Assembly (NCBI RefSeq): GCF_029227915.1
Contig: NC_079884.1
Location: 24,676,001 to 24,740,000 of the forward strand
DNA from: Hydractinia symbiolongicarpus
Taxonomy: Eukaryota; Cnidaria; Hydrozoa; Anthoathecata; Hydractiniidae
Length of the DNA: 64,000 bases
Direction of reading: 5' to 3'
In this document: piece after piece, positions 56,797 through 64,000 of the stretch
Numbering within the stretch: position 1 is the stretch's first letter
Layout of the letters: the number at the start of each line of letters is the position of its first letter
Made by a program: the position numbers and the translations under genes
The notes under the pieces: generated by a model
The model's database searches: none
Told to the model about the DNA's origin: nothing
The model's input: only the letters and a program-made list of their open reading frames with translations

Positions 56797-58080
56797 CTAC
56801 GATAGTTTGCCTCTCTTCCCAACATATGCCACAACAAAAGCGACGGCAGCAGCGATCGCTATGTAGAGGTGTTTGGCTGCGTATTCAACAACTTTTGCTG
56901 CCACTCTGAAAAAGAACGAGACAACCGTGCCAATAATCCCTGGTAGCGCCGCACCTGCCTTACCTGCTAGATATTTCAAAAATTTTCCAAGCCTTTCCAG
57001 CTGTTTTTGTATAAAACCCTTCCCTGCGGCACTTCCTGCCGCTGCAGCACCTCCACCACCTGTAACTGCGAGTACAATGGTGGAAATCAGTAGACCAACA
57101 GCCGAGACGATGCTTGCTATAGTAATCCCTTGCTCCTTGAACAAGATTCTAAGCTTTTCAGCTAGAGATTTATCGTCTTCTGTGATTTTCATCAGCGTTT
57201 CCTTAATTGCGTTCAGTTGGCTCTGAATGTCAGATGATAGTAAACCGTGTGCTTCTCGTACTGCTTCCTTTTGATCTTGGAGTCGTTCTAGATCTTCATT
57301 GGCCCTCGCGATATCCTCGTTCCAGATAGCTAGCTGCTCCTCGGATGCCCCAGGTGTAGCCTTCTTCGTCTCAAGCCTTTTCACCTTGGCTTCTGCTTTA
57401 GCGATCTCGCTGTCGTAGAAGATCATCTTGCTTTTCAAGTGCTTCAGGTTACCCTTTAGCGTTTGAAGCTCGAGGTTGAGCCCTCTTCTTTAACGCTCTG
57501 TGAAGGTGCCAAAAGGAGTCTCTTGCTCCTGCGGAGACGCTAGGCGATCTATCAGGCTCTCCGTTTCATCAAGGACGTTCTCGAGCAGCGGCATCATCTC
57601 GATATCATCGGCCTTCTCTTGCTCAGCCGCTAGGCGATCAACGTGAACAATCTCGTTAAGAAGTTTCTGAGCCATTGCCTTACTGCCTTTGCTTGGTGTA
57701 GTATAGTCGGTAAACCCCATGGCTCGCAAGCGATTTGTACCTAACCTCCTCTTTATCTCGGCAACGCTCCTCAATTCACCATGCCTTTTCGTGATCTCTA
57801 TGCCATCGAAAAGAAGCTGGTTTCCACGTGCCTCAAACTCGTTGTAATATCTCGCGATTGGCTGCCCCAGCTCCTCACCAAGGTGTTCGTAAAGATCGTC
57901 GACTTTTGATTTTAGTAGCTCTTCCCTCTGTCTTGTCGTGGTGTCTCGTGCTGAGCCGGATTGTTCCTGATGCTGATCGGGCATTATCGTGAAGCTGGCA
58001 TCAGGCCTAATGAAATCCTCGTCTGGAATGTTTCCCTCTGGCGTAAAGTCTTCTCCTTCGTATATTGGATTAATCGGCAT
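56797..58080 (-). pseudogene. Coiled-coil/membrane virion-type protein B, one stop
   Basis: About 427 codons from ATG 58080 (CAAATAAATG), interrupted only by TAA at about 57490-57492, where A has Glu. Architecture as in A: MPINPIYE start, coiled coil, VSAVGLLISTIVLAVTGG, Ala/Gly-rich turn, LGKFLKYLAGKAGAALPGII, hydrophobic C-terminus. Two in-frame insertions absent from A encode RLAAEQ and RLASPQEQE; both are translations of the GC-rich repeat. Confidence 0.6.
57518..57645. repeat. Two GC-rich repeat pieces inside a gene
   Basis: CTCCTGCGGAGACGCTAGGC at about 57525-57544 (followed by GATC) and CAGCCGCTAGGCGATC at about 57625-57640 lie within the coiled-coil gene and keep its frame. Confidence 0.65.
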
Positions 58081-58113
58081 TTATTTGAAATGAAAATCAG
58101 CTAATAATAAAGC
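58081..58113. promoter_or_regulatory. 33-bp spacer between divergent coiled-coil and capsid-type genes
   Basis: AATAAA lies just before each ATG: AAATAAATG on the minus strand and AATAATAAAGCATG on the plus strand. A has a 31-bp spacer at the same place. Confidence 0.5.
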
Positions 58114-59397
58114 ATGAGTAACATATTCGGAACTAAGCTCGATCCCTACGCGGAGATTAAAACAATGATGGCTATAAAAGGTAAGAAGCAGCGTGTAAAA
58201 TTAAGTCATGTGCCTAGTACGATTAATCAGAACGAGGACTTGTATGTTGACATCCCCAACATGGGGCAGAACGATGTAATTTTTCCAGGCAGTATCAAAC
58301 TACTTTTCGATCTGGAACTTACGGGAACAAACACGAAGCGCACTATCGTCAGCAATATAGGTAAATCCTTGGTGCAAAATCTTCGTATCACTTTGAATAG
58401 CAACGAGGTGCAAAATATTAGCGACTACAGGGTGCTCGCTACCTACAAGGACCTATGGTTGCCCAAGTTTGATCGGGAAAACAACTTGATCCTAGAGGGG
58501 ATCAATCCAAACGACGGTACAATCCGCGCCCTACAGGTAAAAGCGACTGATCATGTAGGCACGGATGAGGAAAGAGCGATCGTGGCAGCTTACGGCAACA
58601 CCTTTTGCATCCCTATCGGTAAAATGTTTGAATTGACAAGAGACTTGCCGTTCTACCAGCCAGGGCTACGCGATAGGCTGCAATTCGTTATACATTTTGC
58701 ATCGTACGGTGACGTTATCAAAGATGCCGGTACCCCAGCTGTTGGAAGCACGGCAGCTAAACCCGCAGACAGTGCGTACAAGATCACTAATATCGCACTA
58801 GAGTTTGACAAGGTTAATAACGAGGGTCTCGCGAGCGCTATGATGTCACGGTATAATCGCTTTGCGCTACCCTATGAAAGGGTTCTCCGTAGTAAGGTTG
58901 TCACGATGAAAAAGGCTGATACCAGCTACAATTTGCAAATTGATACTCCAGCAAAAAGTTTATAAGGTGTTTTACTGCTCTTTGTAGACCCTGGAAAAGT
59001 GAAGGCTTACTCGGGTGCTAACGAGGTCTTCTATAACCCAAAGATCGAAAAAATCTCGATCACTGTCGAGGGTGAGCCTAATGAGCTCTACACGCACGCG
59101 ATGCTCCCGAAAGATCACCTCGAGCAGATCGTAAACTTATTCGGTAGCCACGATTCAAAGGTGACAATTGGGCAGTTCTTCACAGAGAGATACGCCCTGT
59201 TTGTTGATTTCCGAGCATCACCTGATCACAGTCTCCACGGTTCCGGAAGGCCATTACAGAGATTGTCAGACGGTATAACCTTGCATATGACAAAGAAGGC
59301 AGACGGAACAACGGGGGATAATAAATGCTACGTTTTCCTACTTCAAGATGCTCAGCTGAACATCTTAGATGGGCGTTTTCACAGTGTCGAATATTAA
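58114..59397 (+). pseudogene. Major capsid-type protein B, one nonsense codon
   Basis: 428 codons with a single TAA at 58963-58965, where A reads Lys in SFKGVLLLF. Begins MSNIFGTKLDPYAEIKTMMA. Blocks shared with A: IPNMGQNDVIFPGSIKLLFD, ILEGINPNDGTIRALQ, LRDRLQFVIHF, LHGSGRP and a C-terminal QDAQLNILDGRF. Size and gene context fit the Polinton double-jelly-roll capsid protein; fold comparison would be needed to confirm. Codon composition is uniform across the stop, so the lesion looks recent. Confidence 0.65.
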
Positions 59398-59404
59398 AAT
59401 AAAG

Positions 59405-59795
59405 ATGGCAAGCATATTAGTACTCGCGGGTGGGGCTATAATCAACGCTCTAGCATTCTCGGGGAGAAACTATCTGTTCAGTAAGCTGTCAGGCCATGGT
59501 GAGGCCGAGCGTAAAAGGCATGATAAAGCAATTGAACAACTTCAAGCAACAGTGGGTAAGAGATCGGCAGGCAAAGATCGATTGGTATAACCATCAACGA
59601 GAGCTGAAAAGGCAAGCTGGAGAGAGCTTGAAGGAGCTCGATGAAGGTATGAGAGACTATTACATCGCAACGATCGAGAAGGCTCCTAAGTTATCCGACT
59701 TCTACACGCCCAGCAAACAGCAACAAGACGGCGAACTGACGTTCATCATTGGATCCTTAGCCCTCCTTGGTTTTGCAGTGTACAAGTTCGCCTAG
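59405..59795 (+). pseudogene. Small virion-type membrane protein B, frameshifted
   Basis: ATG 59405 follows AAAATAAAG. MASILVLAGGAIINALAFSG, then the RKRHDKAIEQLQ helix; a frameshift at about 59548 moves to QQWVRDRQAKIDWYNHQREL, DFYTPSKQQQDGE and the membrane helix IIGSLALLGFAVYKFA. Located between capsid-type gene and integrase in both elements. Confidence 0.65.
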
Positions 59796-59809
59796 CGTCT
59801 CCACAGGAG

Positions 59810-60005
59810 TTATATGTAAAATGTTTTCGACATTTCAAAAACCCACGTTCTGAATGCTTCGGCGGCTTCCAGTCTTGATGAGAATATAATCCGAGAGGGG
59901 AACACAGTTCCAGCTGGTACAAACCAGGCTCTGAAATATACACAGCCTTGCCGTCGTTTACATTTTCAAATCCCAGAATTTTACATACCTCTAAAAATGT
60001 TTTCG
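59810..60005 (-). pseudogene. BRO-N domain fragment, frameshifted
   Basis: On the minus strand VCKILGFENVNDGKAVYISE followed by PGLYQL, then, after a frameshift, SSRLEAAEAFRTWVFEM. This is the core of a BRO-N domain (DV..LGF..V, VYISEPGLYQL, A..F..WVFEE). It is wedged between the small membrane gene and the integrase start, where A has nothing similar. Confidence 0.6.
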
Positions 60006-60018
60006 ATATGTAATAAAC

Positions 60019-61044
60019 ATGTCGAAAGCACATATTCCCACAGAGAAGGAGGTAGAAAAATTGAGCAGTATTTACTATACCCCTGAAAATCTCTGGATCG
60101 GAAACGAAGCCATTGAAAAACTTGTTGAACTTAGTGGTTTGTCTATGAAAAAGGTCAAAATATACCTTGCCCACCAGGCCTTCTGGCAGGTTCACATTCC
60201 AGGGCCAAAGGTGGTAAAACATCCTCATTACACCGTTACAGTTCCAAATGCAGTACATCAATTTGATTTGCTTAGCATGCCTCATGATCGTCTGTATGGC
60301 TCGAAATACAAATACATTCTTACCGGAATTGACATTGCCAGCAGGTTTAAAGTGGCGAGACCCCTGCGAACGAAAAAGGCTGCAGAAGTGGCCAAAAGGA
60401 TCGAGGACATTTACGCGAAGCCCGGAGGCAAGGCCAGACCCTTGACGTGGCCCGAGACTGTCATGATAGATGCAGGAACCGAGTTCCTTGCAGACGTTAC
60501 AAAGACCTTTCAAAAACATGACGTCAAGATCGACAGGACGGTGACAAAGTACCATCATCGCCACACTGCCTTTGTGGAAAACTTCAACAAGCAGCTCGCG
60601 AGACGTCTCTTCAAGGCTCAAGATGCTCAAGAGCTCAACGAAGAGGGTAAGGTCTCGACGATATGGGTCAAGCAACTCTACAAAATTGTCGATCAGATGA
60701 ACAACACCAAAACCGCTGGAATCAAGATGAAACCTATCGATGCAGTCAAACTCGACGAGGTTCCACAAAAAGCAAGCTACAAGCCTGACAAGAAGCCTCT
60801 TTCAGAAGATGGTCTCTACCGATATTTGGTGCAACCCGGCGAAGACCATGGAGATCAGAGAAGACGTGCAACTGACATGATTTGGTCGAAAAAAACGTTC
60901 CGTTTGGACCGCATCGTCAACGAACCAAACAACCGAACGATGTACTACCTTGCAGATGGTCCAGAGCGTGTGTTTGTGAAAGAAGAGCTTTTGCGGGTTC
61001 CTGAAGACACGAAGCTGCCTCCTGACTCGGTTAAAAAATGGTAA
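60019..61044 (+). CDS. Polinton integrase B, intact
   Basis: 341 residues of a retroviral-type DDE integrase acting on element ends during insertion. An N-terminal helical region (about 1-75), then catalytic Asp in VHQFDLLSMP, Asp in MIDAGTEFLADV and Glu in TAFVENFNKQLA. After the core comes a C-terminal domain with GLYRYLVQPGEDHG, WSKKTFRLDRIV and a beta-rich end (VFVKEELLRVPED). Start context TAATAAACATG. The Asp-to-Glu spacing looks like the usual 35, though I did not count exactly. It is the only complete recombinase among the two Polintons and could act on both. Confidence 0.9.
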   Translation: MSKAHIPTEKEVEKLSSIYYTPENLWIGNEAIEKLVELSGLSMKKVKIYLAHQAFWQVHIPGPKVVKHPHYTVTVPNAVHQFDLLSMPHDRLYGSKYKYILTGIDIASRFKVARPLRTKKAAEVAKRIEDIYAKPGGKARPLTWPETVMIDAGTEFLADVTKTFQKHDVKIDRTVTKYHHRHTAFVENFNKQLARRLFKAQDAQELNEEGKVSTIWVKQLYKIVDQMNNTKTAGIKMKPIDAVKLDEVPQKASYKPDKKPLSEDGLYRYLVQPGEDHGDQRRRATDMIWSKKTFRLDRIVNEPNNRTMYYLADGPERVFVKEELLRVPEDTKLPPDSVKKW

Positions 61045-61060
61045 ATTTCACGAGCCATTA

Positions 61061-61080
61061 GTTCCCCGCTACGGGGGAAC
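61061..61080. terminator. Hairpin after the integrase
   Basis: GTTCCCC, loop GCTACG, GGGGAAC, 17 bases after the integrase stop. A related palindrome follows the integrase in A (42781-42800). Confidence 0.6.
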
Positions 61081-61094
61081 CGCTCAGTTGATAC

Positions 61095-61123
61095 CCATAG
61101 GCGTGGTTAATGTGAACCTATGG
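61095..61123. terminator. Second hairpin between integrase and BRO gene
   Basis: CCATAGG at 61095-61101 pairs with CCTATGG at 61117-61123 around 15 bases. Confidence 0.4.
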
Positions 61124-61191
61124 CTTACATTAATACAAAACAAAATGTTCGGTATCCCTGGAGGAGGCTAATATCTAGTATATATCAGGGT

Positions 61192-61974
61192 TTATACCAT
61201 GTCAAACAACTCACGCGTAATATCGTCGGGCAGGGTAAAGTGGTTTTTGTAAGAGTTCGCAGACCCTAGGGTGTCCTCCTTAAACCGACACCAGGTGTGT
61301 ATCGCGTTAGGATCGTCACATCTCCCGAGTATAGTGCTCTCGGGGTACTTTGTCATCAGTATGCCCATGCTCTTGCCCAGCTGTCTACGCTGACATCTTA
61401 TCATGTAGTAGGGATGCTTATCATGAGGATGGTTCTTGTCAACCACGCATAGCACGTTGTCATATTGATGTCGATGCGGGACGTGTCTTTCTCGTAGTTC
61501 AACGATTTCTTCGTCCCTCTCCTGGAGGTCGTCCTCTAGGTTGGCAATGGTCACATCCCTTTGATCGAGATCATCCGCAAGGAGCGCCAGGGCTATATCT
61601 TTTCCTTCGATGGTTGCGGCAAGCTTTTGCATTTCTTTGGGTAGCACCTCTTCAACAACCCAACCCAAAAATGGTTCTGCCTTGGATTTCTTACACCTTA
61701 AAAGGAAGCAATAGAGACCGGGTTCTGTCAGTAACATCGTGTCTGGATGAAGGGGGTCGATATCGACCCCCTTGTCTTCTGTGGTACTTTTAACCTCCCA
61801 GGCCCGCTTTACATGCTTCTCCGGTACATGTGCCTGAATAGCTTTTCTATCATCACGATTATCATCATAGCCGACAGCTCTCCACACGTCTTTGGCTATG
61901 AGGCATTGGCCTCTTTCCTTAATGTACAAAGAACGAACTTTGCTGTCTTCGAAAAAATTACTGACCAAGGACAT
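61192..61974 (-). CDS. BRO family protein (BRO-N plus viral C-terminal domain)
   Basis: 260 residues from ATG 61974 (context TATAAGAAAGATG). The N-terminal BRO-N domain has VRSLYIKERGQCLIAKDVWR, AVGYDD, IQAHVPEKH and MLLTEPGLYCFLLR, then FLGWVVEEVLPKE. A coiled coil follows (LDQRDVTIANLEDDLQERDE), then a C-terminal domain with YDNVLCVVDKN, YYMIRCQRRQLGK, GRCDDPNAIHTWCRFKE and a hydrophobic end. The arrangement is that of BRO proteins of large DNA viruses, which bind nucleic acid. Intact. Longer start codons upstream (TTG 61992) are less likely given the motif before 61974. Confidence 0.8.
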   Translation of the reverse strand: MSLVSNFFEDSKVRSLYIKERGQCLIAKDVWRAVGYDDNRDDRKAIQAHVPEKHVKRAWEVKSTTEDKGVDIDPLHPDTMLLTEPGLYCFLLRCKKSKAEPFLGWVVEEVLPKEMQKLAATIEGKDIALALLADDLDQRDVTIANLEDDLQERDEEIVELRERHVPHRHQYDNVLCVVDKNHPHDKHPYYMIRCQRRQLGKSMGILMTKYPESTILGRCDDPNAIHTWCRFKEDTLGSANSYKNHFTLPDDITRELFDMV

Positions 61975-62005
61975 CTTTCTTATACACGCCAAGGCTCAAC
62001 CACAG

Positions 62006-62034
62006 TTTTTTGTGATTCGAAAAAAGTCACAAAA
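62006..62034. terminator. Hairpin containing a stop codon
   Basis: TTTTTTGTGA and GTCACAAAA pair around TTCGAAAAAA-type loop sequence; the minus-strand gene 62335-62027 ends inside it (TTTTGTGA). It belongs to the same TTTTGTGACT family as 53674-53699 and 42728-42753. Confidence 0.5.
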
Positions 62035-62335
62035 TTACGAGGTCCATCCACTTGAGTCCCTCGAGAGAGATGAAGATATCGTGGGGATTGCCGTTGTTAT
62101 TTCTGAGCTGCTTGCGGGTTTGTTTAAAACGGACTGGAAGGACCTGAAAAGACGATTTATCTTGGTCTCAATATTTTTCATCTTGTAGTTTTGGGACAGA
62201 ACTCATCACGAGGTCCAATAACGAAAAAAACTGAGGAAGCCATGGATATTTTTCGCATAACTCTTTAATATCCCGAGTCGTGTTGGCTCTTAAAAGAGCT
62301 TGATTCACAGTTTTAATTACGCTCTCATTATCCAT
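62027..62335 (-). pseudogene. Small Polinton protein with in-frame TGA
   Basis: ATG 62335 (context TATAAGAAAAGATG) opens a 55-codon frame (MDNESVIKTVNQALLRANTT) ending in TGA at 62168. The same frame continues for 46 more codons (HDIFISLEGLKWMDLVIL at the end) to TGA 62027 in a hairpin. Either a 102-residue protein with a premature stop or a 55-residue protein. No known domain. Confidence 0.45.
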
Positions 62336-62356
62336 CTTTTCTTATATGTCAAGAGT

Positions 62357-62962
62357 CTAACCAACAATCTTGTAACTTCTAGGATGCTCCAGTCTTACGT
62401 ACAAGCAAGCATGCTTGGACTTCTTGAGCTGAGCCTTAATAATGGAAATTTCTTCCCTACTTGAAATTACATCGTTCTCTTCATGAATGAGCTCAAACTC
62501 CTTCCGATTCTTCGGATACCAGACAAAAAGCTGTTTCATTTGATCCCTTACAGTTATCGGAATCTTCTTATATCTTTGCGTTAGTACCCAGAGACTGTGC
62601 TCGCGATGTCTACCCGAAACAGCTAGTTCTAGCAACGCACCACGAGTTTTGTCGAGACTCTCGTCGGCTATCATATCGTCAACGATAAACAACGTCTCTT
62701 CCCCCGCCAGCAACGACGACAGTTTTTGGATCCATTCGAAGAGATCCATTGGATCCACCAGAAACACGTAGTCATCCCTCCATAGCGAGGATCTCTCTTG
62801 ATAGGTCTTGTTCCAGCGTAGTGTAGGGCAGAGAATGACAATGTTGTTGAAATGCTGCCTATACTCGTTTTCAAGCAAATCCAGGACACGCTGCGTTTTG
62901 CCACAGCTTGTCGGTCCAGTAAAGATTGCCGTATGCGGCTCCTTGACAATGTCTAGAGTCAT
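62357..62962 (-). CDS. Virion-packaging ATPase (A32/FtsK-HerA type)
   Basis: 201 residues, ATG 62962 in AAAATAAAATG. Walker A GPTSCGKT at residues 16-23, VILCPTLRWN, Walker B LFIVDDM at about 92, ALLELAVSGRH, and LTQRYKKIP (sensor region) at about 127. This is the compact packaging ATPase of Polintons and related viruses, which pumps the genome into capsids. Intact. Polinton A has lost the gene. Confidence 0.9.
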   Translation of the reverse strand: MTLDIVKEPHTAIFTGPTSCGKTQRVLDLLENEYRQHFNNIVILCPTLRWNKTYQERSSLWRDDYVFLVDPMDLFEWIQKLSSLLAGEETLFIVDDMIADESLDKTRGALLELAVSGRHREHSLWVLTQRYKKIPITVRDQMKQLFVWYPKNRKEFELIHEENDVISSREEISIIKAQLKKSKHACLYVRLEHPRSYKIVG

Positions 62963-63021
62963 TTTATTTTAGGTCCTTCGGGTCACTCGTGCCCGTCAGG
63001 ACGGAGCCGAACCTTGTAGAC

Positions 63022-63273
63022 TTACTTAGGCTTTGGTACGATAGACGGAGGTATCCACCCCCTTGCTACCGCCATTTCCCGCGAGCCTCGACCCGCTGAA
63101 AAGTAAGCCAACATCTTCAGCAACTCACTGGTATCCATCTTGGTGCTGGGGCTAGAGATTCCCAGAAATTTCTTCCCGGTTATGGCGTAAGTGAACGTAA
63201 AGCCTAGATCCACGACTGTTTCATAGATCATGTCGATAATTTCTTTCTCCTTGGGTGTCACGTTAGAGCTCAT
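63022..63273 (-). CDS. Small conserved Polinton protein (83 residues)
   Basis: ATG 63273 in TATAATAAATG. TPKEKEIIDMIYETVVDLGF, then FLGISSPSTKMDTSELLKML, AYFSAGRGS and a Pro-rich end. Mildly hydrophobic in the middle. No known function; it lies between the ATPase and the small membrane gene. Confidence 0.5.
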   Translation of the reverse strand: MSSNVTPKEKEIIDMIYETVVDLGFTFTYAITGKKFLGISSPSTKMDTSELLKMLAYFSAGRGSREMAVARGWIPPSIVPKPK

Positions 63274-63283
63274 TTATTATAGG

Positions 63284-63646
63284 TTATCGCATCTTGAAAA
63301 TGTCGATATGACGCTCTTCGCGTTGCTTTTGTGTGTGCTGCTGAGACGCACGTACTCCTGTGGAGACGCTAGGCTCTGGGGTTTCAACAGGCTTCTTACG
63401 TATGTAATAGACTGCTACGCAAGCGGCAAGTACGGCAGCGAGACCTCCAGCGAAATAGAGATATGCACTGTCCGGGAACTTGTGAGGACTTGCGATAGGT
63501 TCCTGACCCTCTTGCGAAGTACTTTTGCCCAAGTTCTTCTGTAGGTCAGCCTTGTTCTTGCGATTCCATTCAGCAAGTCTCTTGCCAGCAGCAACACGAC
63601 CCTCATTCTTCTTGGTTATGACTTGGTTAGATTGTTCTTCACTCAT
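63284..63646 (-). CDS. Small membrane protein with GRVAAGKRLAEWNR motif
   Basis: 120 residues, ATG 63646 in TAAATAAATG. A basic N-terminal motif GRVAAGKRLAEWNRKNK, a single membrane helix at about residues 61-80 (YLYFAGGLAAVLAACVAVYY), RKKP stop-transfer, then a polar tail. A truncated relative lies at 39394-39764. The C-terminal tail overlaps a GC-rich repeat piece (63337-63375). Role unknown, perhaps a virion membrane protein. Confidence 0.55.
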   Translation of the reverse strand: MSEEQSNQVITKKNEGRVAAGKRLAEWNRKNKADLQKNLGKSTSQEGQEPIASPHKFPDSAYLYFAGGLAAVLAACVAVYYIRKKPVETPEPSVSTGVRASQQHTQKQREERHIDIFKMR

Positions 63647-63695
63647 TTATTTAGACTTACCCCTTGGAAAAAAAGCCATTATCTGAGGTTCTTCG

Positions 63696-64000
63696 ATTGG
63701 GGGTAGAGGTGACTGTCGATTCAACAGGGACCTGCAACGAAGGAAAAGCCATTTATATCAATGAATCAGGGGTTTATAATTTTATAATTTTATAATTTAA
63801 TATTTGAAAGCAGCCGAAGCAAGTCAAAAGGAGCTACAAATGATCGCTTAAAGATGCGTGTGAGGTGGAAAGTGTTGCGCTATCCAACTCACTCCCTTAC
63901 CACGACGATAAAGCTGTGTACATTTCCAAGTCTTTATCTGAAGTGCTCCAGATCGGGGGTAGAGGCGACCGTCGATTCAACAGGGACCTACAACGAAGGA
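63696..64000. repeat. Direct repeat of about 50 bp near the window end
   Basis: GGGGGTAGAGGTGACTGTCG onward at about 63698-63746 recurs at about 63953-64000 with few differences. On the minus strand it reads as a possible protein C-terminus (PSLQVPVESTVTSTP) ending just before the gene at 63646. Between the repeats I see no gene. Confidence 0.6.

Larger units (their letters stand above)
52587..64000. mobile_element. Polinton (Maverick) B, partial, inverted relative to A
   Basis: Read from the right, the order of B equals that of A: small membrane genes, ATPase, BRO, integrase, small membrane protein, capsid-type, coiled-coil, structural-type genes, SAP-like, DNA-binding-type, repeat protein. 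Its polymerase would lie beyond 64000. Proteins differ clearly from A, so the two are separate lineages. Several genes are intact. Confidence 0.85.

Noticed and set aside
59746-60768. 340-codon minus-strand open frame opposite the integrase
   Set aside because: Shadow of integrase B over most of its length; only its end, the BRO-N fragment at 59810-60005, is meaningful.
35175-64000. Alternative genetic code (TAA as sense codon) in the Polintons
   Set aside because: The interrupted positions align to different residues (Gln, Lys, Glu) in the other element, and TAA is also used as the normal terminator, so decay is simpler.

Overview
This is eukaryotic (metazoan) DNA with about 35% GC, spliced genes and almost wall-to-wall mobile elements. 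An intronless rhodopsin-like GPCR, a CR1/Jockey-type LINE, P-type and pogo-type DNA transposons and Polintons (Mavericks) together suggest a marine invertebrate, most likely a cnidarian such as a coral, anemone or hydrozoan. The assignment is inferred from gene style, not from a marker gene.

Layout. 1-10993: host-like DNA with a 7TM receptor (1771-2679), a 5'-truncated LINE (4504-7463) and a 3CxxC zinc-finger gene (8864-9745). 10994-34864: a nest of DNA transposons. The outermost inverted ends are pogo-like (TA-flanked, beginning CAGTAGACTCCC). Inside is a second pair of 18-bp inverted ends (11693/34788) with a spliced, broken integrase-CXC-PHD gene. Inside that is a foldback element (16602-19011) and a P-type element with 33-bp terminal inverted repeats (complete copy 26919-34090). 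Most of the P-type element plus about 1 kb of flank is tandemly duplicated (18003-25910 and 25911-33684, nearly identical apart from a 135-bp in-frame deletion). It carries a spliced transposase of 886 residues with an unusual N-terminal zinc module, and a convergent partner gene.

35175-64000: two diverged Polintons joined tail to tail. Polinton A (35175-51047) runs from DNA polymerase B to a DUF4116-like gene and is heavily decayed; a 3.3-kb palindrome sits where its packaging ATPase should be. Polinton B (52587 to beyond the window) runs the other way and is better preserved: integrase, ATPase, BRO protein and several virion-type proteins are intact, while the capsid-type gene has one stop. 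Both share the order integrase, small membrane protein, capsid-type, coiled-coil/membrane protein, 380-residue structural-type protein, 230-residue structural-type protein, membrane protein, SAP-like protein.

The Polintons have a visible gene-expression grammar. Nearly every start codon follows AATAAA by 0-7 bases; a few follow TATAAGAAA. Convergent gene pairs are separated by hairpins. One divergent pair is driven from a 16-bp palindromic spacer conserved in both elements. Polinton B also contains GC-rich repeats resembling cyanobacterial GCGATCGC-type repeats, partly in frame inside its genes, and a chimera between an ankyrin gene and a polymerase fragment. These are the most unusual signals in the window.
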